Shown: positions 16,721 through 26,167 of the stretch, one piece after another | Numbering within the stretch: position 1 is the stretch's first letter | Layout of the letters: every line of letters begins with the position of its first letter | Origin: Acetobacter orientalis | GTDB lineage: Bacteria; Pseudomonadota; Alphaproteobacteria; Acetobacterales; Acetobacteraceae | Length of the DNA: 62,342 nt | NCBI RefSeq assembly: GCF_000963965.1 | Contig: NZ_BAMX01000039.1 | Location: 1-62,342 of the forward strand | Reading direction: 5' to 3' | Translations under genes and position numbers: made by a program | Notes under the pieces: model-generated | What the model was told of the DNA's origin: nothing | Seen by the model: only the letters and a program-made list of their open reading frames with translations | The model's database searches: none

Positions 16721-17608
16721 ATGTTACGCAAGCGCTCTGTTGCCCTGCTGGCCCCACTGGCCCTTGCAGCCTGTGCCGCCCAGCCCACACCCGGCTCTGC
16801 CCCATCTGCCGGGGCAGGCTCAGCGGGGGCTTATGGCTACAACCCCCATGTGCCAGATTTTGCCAGCCGTAACTTCACGCCCTTTAACCGACAAGACGTT
16901 GTTGCCATAGCCATGCGCGAGTGGCGGTTGTTTGGCAGCCCGGTTAATGATGATGACCCCGAACAACGCCCAGAACCCCAAACCGCTGCTGTAAAACCAG
17001 AACGCGCCCCCGGCCTATGGCAACGTGTGGGCGAGTATTGGTGGATTGGCATGGACCCTGACATGACCGAGGTGTCATGGACAGGTAAGCACGATGGTAA
17101 CGGCCAACTCACAGACTTTGTGCATGATGGCAACTATGCGTGGTCTGCCGCCTTTATTTCTTACGTTATGCGTGTGGCCGGGGCTAATAGCCGCTTTCCG
17201 TACTCACCCAACCATTCCACTTATATTAATGCCGCGGCCTCTGGCCAATCAGCCGTGTTACGGGCCAGAAACCCCGCACATTATGCACCAAAAACCGGAG
17301 ACCTTATTTGCGTTGGCCGTGGCCGTGCCAAAACCACTGTCAAATTTTCAAGCCTGCCAACCTCTTACGGGTTTCCTGCCCATTGTGGCTATGTGGTTGC
17401 CACCAACCAAAATGGCCAACCCTTTGGCCACCAGCTCAGTATTATTGGCGGCAATATTGATGACGCCGTGGCCCTTACCCACGTTCCCACAGATACAGAG
17501 GGCAAAATTTCGGCTTCCTCTGGTAAAAGCTATGACCAACGCTACCCGTGGTGCGCTGTGCTAGAAGTACTGTACGATGCAGAAACCGAGCCCGATGCTG
17601 GCCAATAA
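16721..17608 (+). CDS. DUF2272-domain lipoprotein
   Basis: A 295-residue predicted lipoprotein. Residues 1-17 are a signal peptide with lipobox LAAC, so Cys18 would be acylated. After a Pro/Ala/Gly-rich linker comes a domain with the DUF2272 pattern: RVGEYWWIGMDPDMTEVSWTG (in pieces about residues 100-120), the DGNYAWSAAFISYVMRVAGA segment, HSTYINAAA, and TGDLICVGRGRAK. This fold looks like a CHAP/NlpC-type cysteine hydrolase relative, but catalysis is unproven. ATG 16721 with GGAG just upstream is preferred over 16697. A perfect palindrome lies directly before it. Confidence 0.78.
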   Translation: MLRKRSVALLAPLALAACAAQPTPGSAPSAGAGSAGAYGYNPHVPDFASRNFTPFNRQDVVAIAMREWRLFGSPVNDDDPEQRPEPQTAAVKPERAPGLWQRVGEYWWIGMDPDMTEVSWTGKHDGNGQLTDFVHDGNYAWSAAFISYVMRVAGANSRFPYSPNHSTYINAAASGQSAVLRARNPAHYAPKTGDLICVGRGRAKTTVKFSSLPTSYGFPAHCGYVVATNQNGQPFGHQLSIIGGNIDDAVALTHVPTDTEGKISASSGKSYDQRYPWCAVLEVLYDAETEPDAGQ

Positions 17609-17721
17609 ATGCCATGAAGCTGTTTTAGCCTAGTGAGGCAAGACATCTGCCCCCAACGTGCTATCTTGTTTTTTGCATAAGGGCCTAAGCCCACCCTAAC
17701 CCCATAATAAGGTGCAACGAG

Positions 17722-18762
17722 ATGACCAAAAGCCCACTTTCTGCCCCCCTGCCCGGCTGGACATCTTTCTCGACAGATATGCCAGCAGCCGTTGGGGGCA
17801 CCCCGCTTATTCGCTTGCGCAAAGCATCAGAAGCAACCGGCTGCGAAATTTACGGTAAAGCGGAATTCATGAACCCCGGCGGATCCGTTAAAGACCGGGC
17901 AGCTTTGGCAATTATTGAAGATGCAGAGCGCAAGGGCCTGCTTAAACCCGGTGGTACATTGGTTGAAGGCACGGCTGGCAATACCGGCATTGGCCTAACA
18001 CTTGTGGCAAATGCTCGCGGTTACCGGTGTATCATTGTTATGCCCGAAACCCAAAGCCGCGAAAAAATAGATTTTCTGCGTATGATTGGGGCCGACCTAC
18101 GGCTAGTACCTGCTAAACCGTATAAAGACCCCGGCAATTACGTGCATGTCTCCCGCCGTTTGGCAGAAGAAGGCGGGTATGTGTGGGCAAACCAGTTTGA
18201 CAACCTTGCCAACCGCGAAGGCCACCGCCACACTACCGCCCCTGAAATCTGGCAGCAACTTGATGGCAAACTAGACGCCTTTACCTGCGCCTGTGGTACA
18301 GGTGGCACTTTGGCAGGCATTGCCCTTGGCCTACACGATGCCGCTCAAAAAGCAGCGGTAAAAGCCCCACACATTGTCTTAGCAGACCCCGAAGGCTCTG
18401 GCCTATATGGGTGGGTTAAAAGTAACGACCTGTCCGTACAGGGGTCTTCCATTACCGAAGGTATTGGCCAGTCTCGCGTAACAGCCAACCTTGATGGCGC
18501 CCCAATTGATGATGCTGAGCGCATTCCAGACCCTGAGGCACTAGACATTATCTACAGCCTTCTTATTGATGAAGGGCTTTCTGTTGGCGGTTCTTCTGGC
18601 ATTAACGTAGCCTCTGCCATTCGCACCGCCCGCAAGCTCGGCCCAGGCCACCGCATTGTGACCATTCTATGCGACGGAGGTGCGCGTTACCAGTCCAAAC
18701 TCTTCAACCCCGAATTCCTACGCAGCAAAAACCTGCCTATCGCTCCGTGGTTGGATAAATAA
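17722..18762 (+). CDS. cysK: Cysteine synthase A (O-acetylserine sulfhydrylase)
   Basis: A 346-residue PLP enzyme of the beta family that makes cysteine from O-acetylserine and sulfide. The PLP lysine lies in MNPGGSVKDRAAL (about residue 58), the substrate loop in EGTAGNTGIGL (~90), the phosphate-binding glycine loop in CGTGGTLAGI (~195) and the C-terminal PLP contact in SVGGSSGIN (~295). It is slightly longer than E. coli CysK because of an extra N-terminal stretch. AAGG precedes the ATG by about 10 bases. A strong terminator follows. Confidence 0.92.
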   Translation: MTKSPLSAPLPGWTSFSTDMPAAVGGTPLIRLRKASEATGCEIYGKAEFMNPGGSVKDRAALAIIEDAERKGLLKPGGTLVEGTAGNTGIGLTLVANARGYRCIIVMPETQSREKIDFLRMIGADLRLVPAKPYKDPGNYVHVSRRLAEEGGYVWANQFDNLANREGHRHTTAPEIWQQLDGKLDAFTCACGTGGTLAGIALGLHDAAQKAAVKAPHIVLADPEGSGLYGWVKSNDLSVQGSSITEGIGQSRVTANLDGAPIDDAERIPDPEALDIIYSLLIDEGLSVGGSSGINVASAIRTARKLGPGHRIVTILCDGGARYQSKLFNPEFLRSKNLPIAPWLDK

Positions 18763-18809
18763 GGGTCTGACTTCACGCTCCATTCTGCTTTCACAACCAC
18801 TCTATCAAG

Positions 18810-18856
18810 CCATAAAAATTGCAAGAAAGTATACTTCCTGTGATTTTTATGGTTTT
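18810..18856. terminator. Rho-independent terminator downstream of cysK
   Basis: CCATAAAAAT (18810-18819) pairs exactly with ATTTTTATGG (18843-18852), with a smaller inner stem around GAAAGTATACTTCC, followed by TTTTC. It lies 48 bp after the cysK stop. Confidence 0.7.
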
Positions 18857-19060
18857 CACATAATTTAACGATAATAAAAATTCATAAACTTCATTCATAA
18901 TTCGTAAGCCGTTAAATTTTCAACATTCCGTTGCATTTAAGTGAATTTTTTGTAATTAATTAAATTGTAACATTTTGCTCTTAAAAGCATTCCCATGAAA
19001 ACTATATGAGCGTATAATTACTGCAAATTTTTTTGGCAACGATGGATAAGGGCTGCACTT
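18857..19060. other. AT-rich leader region of rfbBA
   Basis: About 200 bp of distinctly AT-rich DNA lie between the cysK terminator and rfbB. TATAAT at 19013-19018 is a good -10 box, 43 bp before the TTG start. The -35 at the right distance (TTCCCA) is poor, so an activator or alternative sigma factor may be involved. No gene is seen. Confidence 0.45.
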
Positions 19061-20119
19061 TTGCGCATATTGTTAACTGGTGGGTGTGGCTTTATTGGCT
19101 CTGCTGTCATTCGTCACATTATCCATTCAACAAATCATACTATCCTCAATATAGATGCCATGACCTACGCTGCTTCTGCTGCAACGATCGAAAGCGTGGC
19201 CACCAATGAACGCTATCGTTTTTCTAAAACCGATATTACCGACAGCAATGCGCTAGAGCATTTATTCGAAACATTCCGCCCGCACGCGGTCATGCACCTT
19301 GCGGCAGAAAGCCATGTTGACCGCTCTATTGATGGGCCAAGCATTTTTATCCAAACAAATATGGTCGGCACCTATACGCTTTTGGAGGCCGCCCGCAAAT
19401 ACTGGCTTACCCTCGATAAAATAGACCGTGACGCATTCAAGTTCCATCACATTTCTACAGACGAAGTTTTTGGAGCCTTACAACCTAACGACCCACCTTT
19501 TACTGAAACAACAGCTTACGACCCACGCAGCCCGTATTCCGCCAGCAAAGCGGCATCTGACCATCTTGTGCGTGCGTGGTACCATACCTACGGTTTGCCA
19601 ACTTTTGTGACCAACACCACAAATAATTATGGCCCGTGGCACTTCCCTGAAAAACTCATACCCTTAGTCACTATTAATGCGATTGAAGAAAAAGAGCTGC
19701 CTGTTTACGGCACAGGTGAAAACGTAAGAGACTGGTTGTTTGTAGAAGACCATGCAGAGGCTTTGGTTAAAGCCATTGAACACGGTAAAGCGGGTGAAAC
19801 CTACGCCATAGGCGCACGCCAACCTCGCACTAACCTTGATGTTGTCACAACCATTTGCACAATTTTAGATGAATTAGCGCCAACACCAAACGGCCCACGC
19901 ACAAACCTCATACGCTTTGTAACAGACCGGCCCGGGCACGACTTTCGTTATGAGATAGACCCCACACATGCAGAACACGCATTAAGTTGGAAAGCAAAAC
20001 ACAATTTTACAGCCGGTATACGGCGTACACTGGAGTGGTATTTACAAAACCGCACATGGTGGGAGGCCATTCGTGCTAACCGCTACACTGGCCACCGTTT
20101 AAGAACCACCAAACCATGA
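19061..20119 (+). CDS. rfbB: dTDP-glucose 4,6-dehydratase
   Basis: A 352-residue extended short-chain dehydrogenase that makes dTDP-4-keto-6-deoxyglucose. It has the NAD-binding [15 protein letters not shown] at the N-terminus, [15 protein letters not shown] (~82), the STDEVFG block (~130) with catalytic Thr/Asp/Glu, and [15 protein letters not shown] with Tyr/Lys (~165). The start is TTG 19061, supported by ATAAGGG eight bases upstream and by no better in-frame ATG. It overlaps rfbA by four bases (ATGA). In Acetobacter, rfbBACD homologues form the pellicle polABCD genes. Here only the first two are present. Confidence 0.93.
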   Translation: MRILLTGGCGFIGSAVIRHIIHSTNHTILNIDAMTYAASAATIESVATNERYRFSKTDITDSNALEHLFETFRPHAVMHLAAESHVDRSIDGPSIFIQTNMVGTYTLLEAARKYWLTLDKIDRDAFKFHHISTDEVFGALQPNDPPFTETTAYDPRSPYSASKAASDHLVRAWYHTYGLPTFVTNTTNNYGPWHFPEKLIPLVTINAIEEKELPVYGTGENVRDWLFVEDHAEALVKAIEHGKAGETYAIGARQPRTNLDVVTTICTILDELAPTPNGPRTNLIRFVTDRPGHDFRYEIDPTHAEHALSWKAKHNFTAGIRRTLEWYLQNRTWWEAIRANRYTGHRLRTTKP

Positions 20120-21018
20120 CAAACAAACCCGCTTCCACCCCCATGAAAGGCATTCTTTTAGCTGGCGGGTCTGGCACACGGTTGCACCCCATGACATTAG
20201 CAACCAGTAAACAATTGCTGCCTGTCTACGACAAACCCATGATCTACTATCCACTGTCTACGCTCATGCAAGCGGGCATTCGTGATATTATGATTATAAG
20301 CACCCCGGCCGACTTACCACAGTTTAAACGGCTACTAGGAGATGGCTCCCAGTTTGGTGTACACTTTACCTACCGCACCCAGCCTACACCTGACGGTATT
20401 GCCCAAGCGTTTCTTATTGCTGAAGATTGGTTGCAAGATGCTCCCTGCGCCCTTGCCTTGGGAGATAATTTGATTTTTGCAGACGAGTTAAACAAAACTC
20501 TGCACCATGCTGCACAACGTACCGCAGGCGCTACTGTCTTTGCTTACCAAGTACGCGACCCAGAACGCTATGGCGTTGTTTCTTTTGATAAAAATGGACG
20601 CGCTTTAAGCATCGTTGAAAAACCCAGTGCTCCTGCTTCAAATTGGGCTGTAACCGGACTGTATTTTTACGACCACCGTGTTTTAGACTTTGCCAAACGT
20701 CTAAAACCCTCAGCACGTGGCGAATTAGAAATTACCGACCTCAACCGTTTTTACCTAGAAGAAGGCTCCCTGCACGTCGACCGCTTGGGCCGTGGCTGTG
20801 CTTGGTTGGACGCTGGCTTACCAGATAGCTTATTAGAAGCAGGGCAATTTGTGCATACCATACAAGCACGCCAAGGAATGCTAGTAGGCTCTCCAGCTGA
20901 AGTAGCTTTTCGCATGGGCTTTATTGATGCAACGCAGCTACGTAACCATGCACAGAAAATGATTAAAACTGAGCTAGGACAACTACTTATGAGCGTTGCG
21001 AACTCATTACCTCAATAA
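20116..21018 (+). CDS. rfbA: Glucose-1-phosphate thymidylyltransferase
   Basis: A 300-residue nucleotidyltransferase that joins dTTP and glucose 1-phosphate. It shows [16 protein letters not shown] (about residue 12) with the GxGTRL nucleotide loop, [20 protein letters not shown], the metal-binding region LALGDNLIF (~115), and [19 protein letters not shown] (~170). Its ATG overlaps the rfbB stop, so the two are coupled. A Met at 20143 is a slightly shorter possible start. The epimerase and reductase genes rfbC and rfbD, needed for dTDP-rhamnose, do not follow. An AT-rich glycosyltransferase gene on the other strand occupies their place. Confidence 0.93.
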   Translation: MTNKPASTPMKGILLAGGSGTRLHPMTLATSKQLLPVYDKPMIYYPLSTLMQAGIRDIMIISTPADLPQFKRLLGDGSQFGVHFTYRTQPTPDGIAQAFLIAEDWLQDAPCALALGDNLIFADELNKTLHHAAQRTAGATVFAYQVRDPERYGVVSFDKNGRALSIVEKPSAPASNWAVTGLYFYDHRVLDFAKRLKPSARGELEITDLNRFYLEEGSLHVDRLGRGCAWLDAGLPDSLLEAGQFVHTIQARQGMLVGSPAEVAFRMGFIDATQLRNHAQKMIKTELGQLLMSVANSLPQ

Positions 21019-21057
21019 TTATATTTCCTGAATATATACAGTAATAACTGCATGCCT

Positions 21058-21076
21058 CATAATTCCAAAATTATGA
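21058..21076. terminator. Weak hairpin between convergent rfbA and the glycosyltransferase gene
   Basis: TCATAAT and ATTATGA form a 7-bp stem around a 5-base loop in the 81-bp gap. The sequence is AT-rich and T-rich tracts follow after about 15-30 bases, so it may be a poor terminator for either strand. Confidence 0.35.
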
Positions 21077-21099
21077 AGCACGCATAAATAGTGAATGTT

Positions 21100-22113
21100 T
21101 TATTTTACTATTTTTCTATACACAAAGTAACAAAAAGTTAAAATATATTTTGATTTCGTATTTATAAGCTCTCTTTGCAAAAATATTTTTATTTTTATTT
21201 TTAATGGTAGATATTTATTATTTAACATTACTTTTATATATTGATTTGCAATGTCAACTAATTCGTTCTTATGTTGTGACATTTTTTTACTTTGAGGTGT
21301 ATTAGATGTACAAATAGAACGAAATGCCTCACCAATGAACTGTGAATTAAACCTATTGAAAATTAAATCTTTCATGTAATATCGAGCTTTATCTGGCTCA
21401 TCTGGAAAAAAACTTACTAATTTTTTGAAATATTTTAAACGACTTCTACTCATTTTTATACTGTAAGAAGTACTGTTATTATTAATGCACCATACAGTTA
21501 CAGCTTGATCTAAAAAATAATTTTTATACCCTTTTCTAAACATACGAAGAAAAAGATCATCATCTTCATAACCTGTAAATTGCGGGTCAAACCCCCCAAC
21601 GCTTTTAAAGGCTACCCGATTTATCAATGATGCTGAGGGTAAAATATGCATATCATTACCTATCAGATCATTAATAAAACGCTTAGGATGACTACTGTGA
21701 TGCTTAACAGTTTCCCATCTAATAATATTACCATCCTCATCAGCCTCAGCCAAGTCTGCATAAACCCAACCAAAATGTGGATCTTTTTTTTCAATACCAG
21801 ATAACAAAATTTCAATATGATTTTCCAAATAGAAATCATCTTGATCAAGAAAAGATATAAAATCAGAAGTTGTATTTTCTACACCAAAATTTCTCGCTGA
21901 CCCTTGGCCTCCATTTTCTTTACGTAAAACCTTAAAACCTAATTTTTCGGATATATATTTTAGTTTTTCGCTTTCCTCAATTGATGATCCATCATCTACA
22001 ACCAAAAACTCATTGGGGACTATTGTTTGAGCTAAAACACTATTCGCAGAGCGTTCTATGTACTTCGATCCATTATAGTAGGGAATTATGACACAAACAG
22101 TAGGATTATTCAT
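21100..22113 (-). CDS. AT-rich family 2 glycosyltransferase
   Basis: A 337-residue GT-A fold transferase. It opens with VCVIIPYYNGSKYIERSANS, then VVDDGSS (nucleotide-sugar Asp, about residue 40), ENGGQGSARNFGVE (~68) and the metal motif FLDQDDFY (~93). A GYEDDDLFLRMFRKGY acceptor-side block lies near residue 185. The C-terminal third is Lys/Ile/Phe-rich and of unknown role. It should add a sugar to a surface polysaccharide. The gene and its flanks are far richer in A+T than everything around them, and it uses codons such as AAA, AAT and TTT heavily. This points to recent acquisition. It faces rfbA and lies upstream of guaA. Confidence 0.85.
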   Translation of the reverse strand: MNNPTVCVIIPYYNGSKYIERSANSVLAQTIVPNEFLVVDDGSSIEESEKLKYISEKLGFKVLRKENGGQGSARNFGVENTTSDFISFLDQDDFYLENHIEILLSGIEKKDPHFGWVYADLAEADEDGNIIRWETVKHHSSHPKRFINDLIGNDMHILPSASLINRVAFKSVGGFDPQFTGYEDDDLFLRMFRKGYKNYFLDQAVTVWCINNNSTSYSIKMSRSRLKYFKKLVSFFPDEPDKARYYMKDLIFNRFNSQFIGEAFRSICTSNTPQSKKMSQHKNELVDIANQYIKVMLNNKYLPLKIKIKIFLQRELINTKSKYILTFCYFVYRKIVK

Positions 22114-22304
22114 TATAATACAGGCCTCTCAACCCGAACAGTCAAACAGAACCTGAGCATATTAACAGAAATGAAATAAAAGCATATAATGCATTTATTG
22201 TGAAATTATATCAACTTAAGGCACCAAATAATTAAACCGTTATGGGAGCTCACATAATATAATGCTGTAAGCTTCCATAACCTAGGAAAATGAATATTGA
22301 ACAA

Positions 22305-23909
22305 TCACTCCCACTCAATCGTGCCGGGTGGTTTAGACGTAATGTCGTAGGTTACGCGGTTAATGCCGCGTACTTCGTTAACGATGCGGCCCGCAACACG
22401 GTTAAGGAAGTTGAAGTCAAAGGGGTAAATTTCTGCTGTCATGCCGTCTGTGCTGGTTACAGCACGCAGGGCGCAGGCTTGGTCGTAGGTACGGCCGTCC
22501 CCCATTACACCCACGGTGCGCACAGGCAGAAGCACGGCAAATGCCTGCCAAATGGCATCGTACAACCCGGCTGCACGAATTTCTTCAAGGAAGATACTGT
22601 CAACACGGCGTAGCAGATCGAGTTTTTCCCGCGTGATGTCAGAGCTCGGAATACGAATAGCCAGCCCCGGCCCCGGAAAGGGGTGGCGGCCAACAATGGC
22701 TTCCGGAATATCCAACTCACGGCCAAGGTCACGCACTTCGTCTTTAAACAGTTCACGCAGCGGCTCAACCAGCTTCATATTCATGCGCTCTGGCAGGCCA
22801 CCCACATTGTGGTGAGACTTGATGGTAACAGAAGGGCCACCTGTAAAGCTGACACTCTCAATCACATCTGGGTAGAGCGTACCCTGTGCCAAAAACTGTG
22901 CGCCACCCAGTTTGGTCGCTTCTTCTTCAAACACCTCAACAAACAAACGCCCAATGGTTTTGCGTTTAATTTCGGGGTCTGTGACGCCTGCTAGTTCTTT
23001 TAAGAACAGGTCAGAGGCATCGCGGTGTACGAGCTGAATGTTAAAGCGGCCACGGAAGGTTTCAACAACCTCTTGTGCTTCGCCTGCACGTAGCATGCCG
23101 TGGTCAACAAAAATACAGGTTAGCTGGTCGCCAATGGCTTCATGTATCAACACTGCGGCAACAGAAGAATCGACCCCGCCTGAAAGACCACAAATAACGC
23201 GGCCTGTGCCCACCTGCTCCCGAATGCGGGCAATTTCCATTTCGCGGAAACCAGCCATTGTCCATGTGCCAGAGCAACCCGCCACATTATGCGTAAAGTT
23301 GCGCAACAATGCGGCGCCGTGGGGCGTATGCACCACTTCTGGGTGAAACTGTACCCCGTACAGGCGGCGGCCTTCATCAGCAATAACAGCGTAAGGTGCG
23401 CCCTCACTCACAGCCACAATACGGAAGCCGGGGGGGAGTTCGGTTACGCGGTCACCGTGGCTCATCCAGACCTGCTCGCGGCCACCGCGTGCCCATGCAC
23501 CACGGAACAGAGCACAGTCTTCTACAATATCAACAAAAGCGCGGCCAAATTCGCGGTGGTCAGAACTTTCAACGCGACCACCAAGCTGCAAGCACATAGC
23601 CTGCTGGCCATAACAAATGCCCAGCACAGGTATAGCCAGTTCAAACACAACCTCTGGCACGCGTGGTGAGTCTGCTGTGGTCACACTTGCTGGGCCACCA
23701 GAAAGAATAATGCCGCGCGGCGCAAAAGCGCGAATACGCTCAGCCGTGGCTGTAAAGGGCCAGATTTCGCAATAAACACCGCTTTCACGCACACGGCGCG
23801 CAATAAGCTGGGTCACCTGGCTCCCAAAATCCAGAATCAGAATACGATCCTGATGCAGGGCTTCATCCAGCGCGATGGAAGCTGCGGGCGTGGAGGTCTC
23901 AACGGACAT
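22305..23909 (-). CDS. guaA: GMP synthase (glutamine-hydrolysing)
   Basis: A 534-residue enzyme converting XMP to GMP with glutamine and ATP. The N-terminal class I amidotransferase has the nucleophile in [10 protein letters not shown] (about residue 98) and the His/Glu pair in [10 protein letters not shown] (~190). The ATP pyrophosphatase loop is [13 protein letters not shown] (~243). The dimerisation domain contains [14 protein letters not shown] (~405), and the protein ends in the family-typical KPPGTIEWE. Starting at 23909 adds a short N-terminal extension compared with E. coli. It stands alone, unlike guaBA operons. Confidence 0.96.
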   Translation of the reverse strand: MSVETSTPAASIALDEALHQDRILILDFGSQVTQLIARRVRESGVYCEIWPFTATAERIRAFAPRGIILSGGPASVTTADSPRVPEVVFELAIPVLGICYGQQAMCLQLGGRVESSDHREFGRAFVDIVEDCALFRGAWARGGREQVWMSHGDRVTELPPGFRIVAVSEGAPYAVIADEGRRLYGVQFHPEVVHTPHGAALLRNFTHNVAGCSGTWTMAGFREMEIARIREQVGTGRVICGLSGGVDSSVAAVLIHEAIGDQLTCIFVDHGMLRAGEAQEVVETFRGRFNIQLVHRDASDLFLKELAGVTDPEIKRKTIGRLFVEVFEEEATKLGGAQFLAQGTLYPDVIESVSFTGGPSVTIKSHHNVGGLPERMNMKLVEPLRELFKDEVRDLGRELDIPEAIVGRHPFPGPGLAIRIPSSDITREKLDLLRRVDSIFLEEIRAAGLYDAIWQAFAVLLPVRTVGVMGDGRTYDQACALRAVTSTDGMTAEIYPFDFNFLNRVAGRIVNEVRGINRVTYDITSKPPGTIEWE

Positions 23910-24137
23910 GGCTACTGGTCTTTCTGGTCAGCGCCGGAGCGGCATAGTCAGGTCAGGGGGGCTGCTCGGCAAGAGAAACAGCACAATCAAACTGCGCATA
24001 TAAAGCGGCAGGGCCGCGCCGTCACCCAAATATTAAGGTTCTTAAGCTTACAATGCCATTATGTGGCCTTCCTGTGGCCCTGCTTACACCCTACATTTAA
24101 GACAATGGTTGCAAGGTAATTCAGGAGCACACTTTAT

Positions 24138-24581
24138 ATGATGGCTGTTCTGGCAGGCTTTCACAAAACTCTTTTGGGCCGTTTAACCGGGGGCACCTGT
24201 ATTATAGGGCTAGGGCTGCTGTGCGGTGCCGCCGCCGCAGATGACCCATACGGTGACTGGATTGGCACCTTGGTGGCCGACAAAGGGCACAACTGCCCGG
24301 TTAATACACCCTCTCTTATGCAGATTACACCCAAGCATATGGTTTTTGCCCCTGAGACCGGCGCCCTTATTCTACGTGGCACACCCAACAAAGCCACGCA
24401 GCATTACCATGCAGACCTAATGATGGAAGACGCAAACCACAAACCCCTGCCAATGGTTTTTGAGGCCCACCCAGTAGGAGACACCTTTGAAGGGGTTTAT
24501 GGCACCCCAGAATGCCGGGCGCATATTACCCTAAAAAGGCCGGAAAGCCGGGCTTGGAAAAACTTTATTGGGGCCGACTGA
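24138..24581 (+). CDS. Small secreted protein of unknown function
   Basis: A 147-residue protein with a signal peptide (cleavage near GAAAADD, about residue 35) and a mature part of roughly 110 residues. That part begins DPYGDWIGTLVADKGHNCP, has two cysteines (in HNCPV and PECRAH) that could form a disulfide, and contains alternating beta-like stretches (LILRGTPN, MVFEAHPVGDTFEGVYG). This looks like a small periplasmic beta-barrel domain. I do not recognise the family. Two adjacent ATGs (24138, 24141) follow AGGAG by 11-14 bases. It sits alone between guaA and a tRNA gene. Confidence 0.65.
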   Translation: MMAVLAGFHKTLLGRLTGGTCIIGLGLLCGAAAADDPYGDWIGTLVADKGHNCPVNTPSLMQITPKHMVFAPETGALILRGTPNKATQHYHADLMMEDANHKPLPMVFEAHPVGDTFEGVYGTPECRAHITLKRPESRAWKNFIGAD

Positions 24582-24654
24582 TAAAAAATTTCAAAAAAAT
24601 GAAAAAAGGGGGTTGTCAGGTACCCCAACCCTGCACTACAAACCGCCTCAAGGC

Positions 24655-24731
24655 GCACCCGTAGCTCAACTGGATAGAGCACCAGACTACGAATCTGGGG
24701 GTTAGGAGTTCGAGTCTCTTCGGGTGCACCA
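24655..24731 (+). tRNA. tRNA-Arg (anticodon ACG)
   Basis: A complete cloverleaf can be drawn. The acceptor stem is GCACCCG with CGGGTGC, the D arm GCTC/GAGC, and the anticodon stem CCAGA/TCTGG around loop CTACGAA, which gives anticodon ACG. The T arm is AGGAG/CTCTT with TTCGAGT. The discriminator A and the CCA end (24729-24731) are encoded. The wobble A is expected to be edited to inosine by TadA, to read CGU, CGC and CGA. Confidence 0.96.
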
Positions 24732-24862
24732 CCCTTCCTCTTAAAATTAAAACACTAGTTATACCGCAAAATTTTAAGTTTGCATTTAGCTTCGTGTCCT
24801 ATTGCTGCCGCACTTTTTGCCTACGTGTTATTTAACCAAAATAATGTAGGGTTAAAGGTATC

Positions 24863-25309
24863 ATGCAGTATTTTTCAAAAGCAGCATTTGCGTGCACTTT
24901 ACTTGTACCTTTTGCCGCACACGCTGCCCCACAAAAAAAGCCAGAGCAGACCGTAAACCTTTCCTCTTACGTGTCTGACATGGCGCAAAACCCAAAATAC
25001 AGCAAAGCCTACCGTAGCATGGCCACGTTGCCGGGCTGGGTAAGCACCGGGCAAGGCACCTCTACCCCCACCATGCCCCAAATTATTGCTGGTAAAACCT
25101 ACCGCGTTGGCCATTTGTGCGAGCCGCATAACTGCGCACAAAACCAGTTTGATGTTATTTTATCTGAAGATGGCAAGCAGGCGTGGGGTCTGTTTTCTTC
25201 ACGCATAGGGCAAAAACTTTACCAAATGCCTTTTGGTAACCCGAACGATGCCATGCTGGCCGCTCTAAATGCAGCCTATAAAGCCAACAACCCAAATGAT
25301 AGCCAATAA
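24863..25309 (+). CDS. Ivy-family lysozyme inhibitor, periplasmic
   Basis: A 148-residue secreted protein. A signal peptide ends at AHAAPQ (about residue 22). The mature domain has the Ivy layout: LPGWVSTGQGT, MPQIIAGKTYRVGHLCEPHNC and a following QFDVILSEDGKQAWGLF. The CEPHNC loop matches the CKPHDC loop that Ivy inserts into the active site of C-type lysozyme, with the central PH and both disulfide cysteines kept and two flanking residues changed. It should protect peptidoglycan from host or environmental lysozyme. It is monocistronic, just downstream of tRNA-Arg. Confidence 0.75.
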   Translation: MQYFSKAAFACTLLVPFAAHAAPQKKPEQTVNLSSYVSDMAQNPKYSKAYRSMATLPGWVSTGQGTSTPTMPQIIAGKTYRVGHLCEPHNCAQNQFDVILSEDGKQAWGLFSSRIGQKLYQMPFGNPNDAMLAALNAAYKANNPNDSQ

Positions 25310-25523
25310 CGCTGTTCTTAAAAGGCATTTGGCACACCTTTCATCGTAAAAGCAAAATAAGGCATGTTTCAGGCATCACCCTGTTCTGTGCCACAAAAGT
25401 TTGGCAAGCACGGCCTAAAACGTTACCAATATAGTTATACTGTAAGTTTTATACCTTTATCGCCCCCCACCTCTCTGCACGCAGCCTGACGTGCAGAGCC
25501 TGAATTTGTAAGGACATAGGCTT

Positions 25524-26144
25524 ATGCAACAAGACCGCAACGGTCTCCCACCGGCGGAATGGTGTGCTACGCCCAACGCCATGCGCTTAAACCGCCTTAT
25601 GCGCATGGCCCGACGCGACGCCCTTATGGGTGGCCTTGGCCTTTCGGTCGCTGGTCTTTTTTCATCAGCTCAGGCACAAACTGCCCAAACGGCAGCGCAA
25701 AGCGGCGAAGTAGGTCGTTTTATGGCGGTCTCTGAACGCTTAACCGACCGCACAACGCTAGATAGCCGCATTGGCACTGCCCTATATGTTGGCATTGTGC
25801 ATGCTAACCCAGACCGACAAGCCAAAATTCAGGCGCTCGCCACCTTGCTCGAAAACAGCAAGCCCACCAGCGCAGCAGAGTTTGCCCGCGCTGCAGAGCA
25901 TGAAGACCCAAGCCTGAAAGAGGTTATTCATGACATTCTGGCAGGCTGGTACCGCGGCGTGGCAGATGGCAAAGTTGTTGTTTATCGCTCTGCCCTGATG
26001 TTCGACATCACGAAAGATGCAGTTTACCCCAAAACCTACGCCACAGGCGGCCCCTTTTATTGGGTGAGCAAACCGCCCGAAGTGGCGCGCCCCACAGGCA
26101 AACCCGCACTTACGCCCTCCCCGTTCGTTATTGAACCGACCTAA
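25524..26144 (+). CDS. Small (gamma) subunit of membrane-bound flavoprotein dehydrogenase
   Basis: A 206-residue exported subunit of the gluconate 2-dehydrogenase subunit 3 family, shared by the gluconate, sorbitol and fructose dehydrogenases of acetic acid bacteria. The N-terminus has a twin-arginine-like signal (MARRDALMGGLGLSVAGL; cleavage near AQAQ), and the folded GMC subunit probably rides through Tat with it. The mature part has typical phrases: LDSRIGTALYVGIVHANP, EVIHDILAGWYRGV and YPKTYATGGPFYWVSKPPE. First gene of a three-gene operon. A weak terminator-free gap of 23 bp leads to the large subunit. Confidence 0.88.
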   Translation: MQQDRNGLPPAEWCATPNAMRLNRLMRMARRDALMGGLGLSVAGLFSSAQAQTAQTAAQSGEVGRFMAVSERLTDRTTLDSRIGTALYVGIVHANPDRQAKIQALATLLENSKPTSAAEFARAAEHEDPSLKEVIHDILAGWYRGVADGKVVVYRSALMFDITKDAVYPKTYATGGPFYWVSKPPEVARPTGKPALTPSPFVIEPT

Positions 26145-26167
26145 GAGCGCAGGATTACCCAAGCCCC

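Noticed and set aside
19061..21018. Possible intact dTDP-rhamnose operon
   Set aside because: Only rfbB and rfbA are present. No rfbC or rfbD follows in the window, so a full operon cannot be claimed.
24655..24731. tRNA-Arg as an integration (att) site for a mobile element
   Set aside because: There is no integrase gene and no repeat of the tRNA 3' end nearby in the window.
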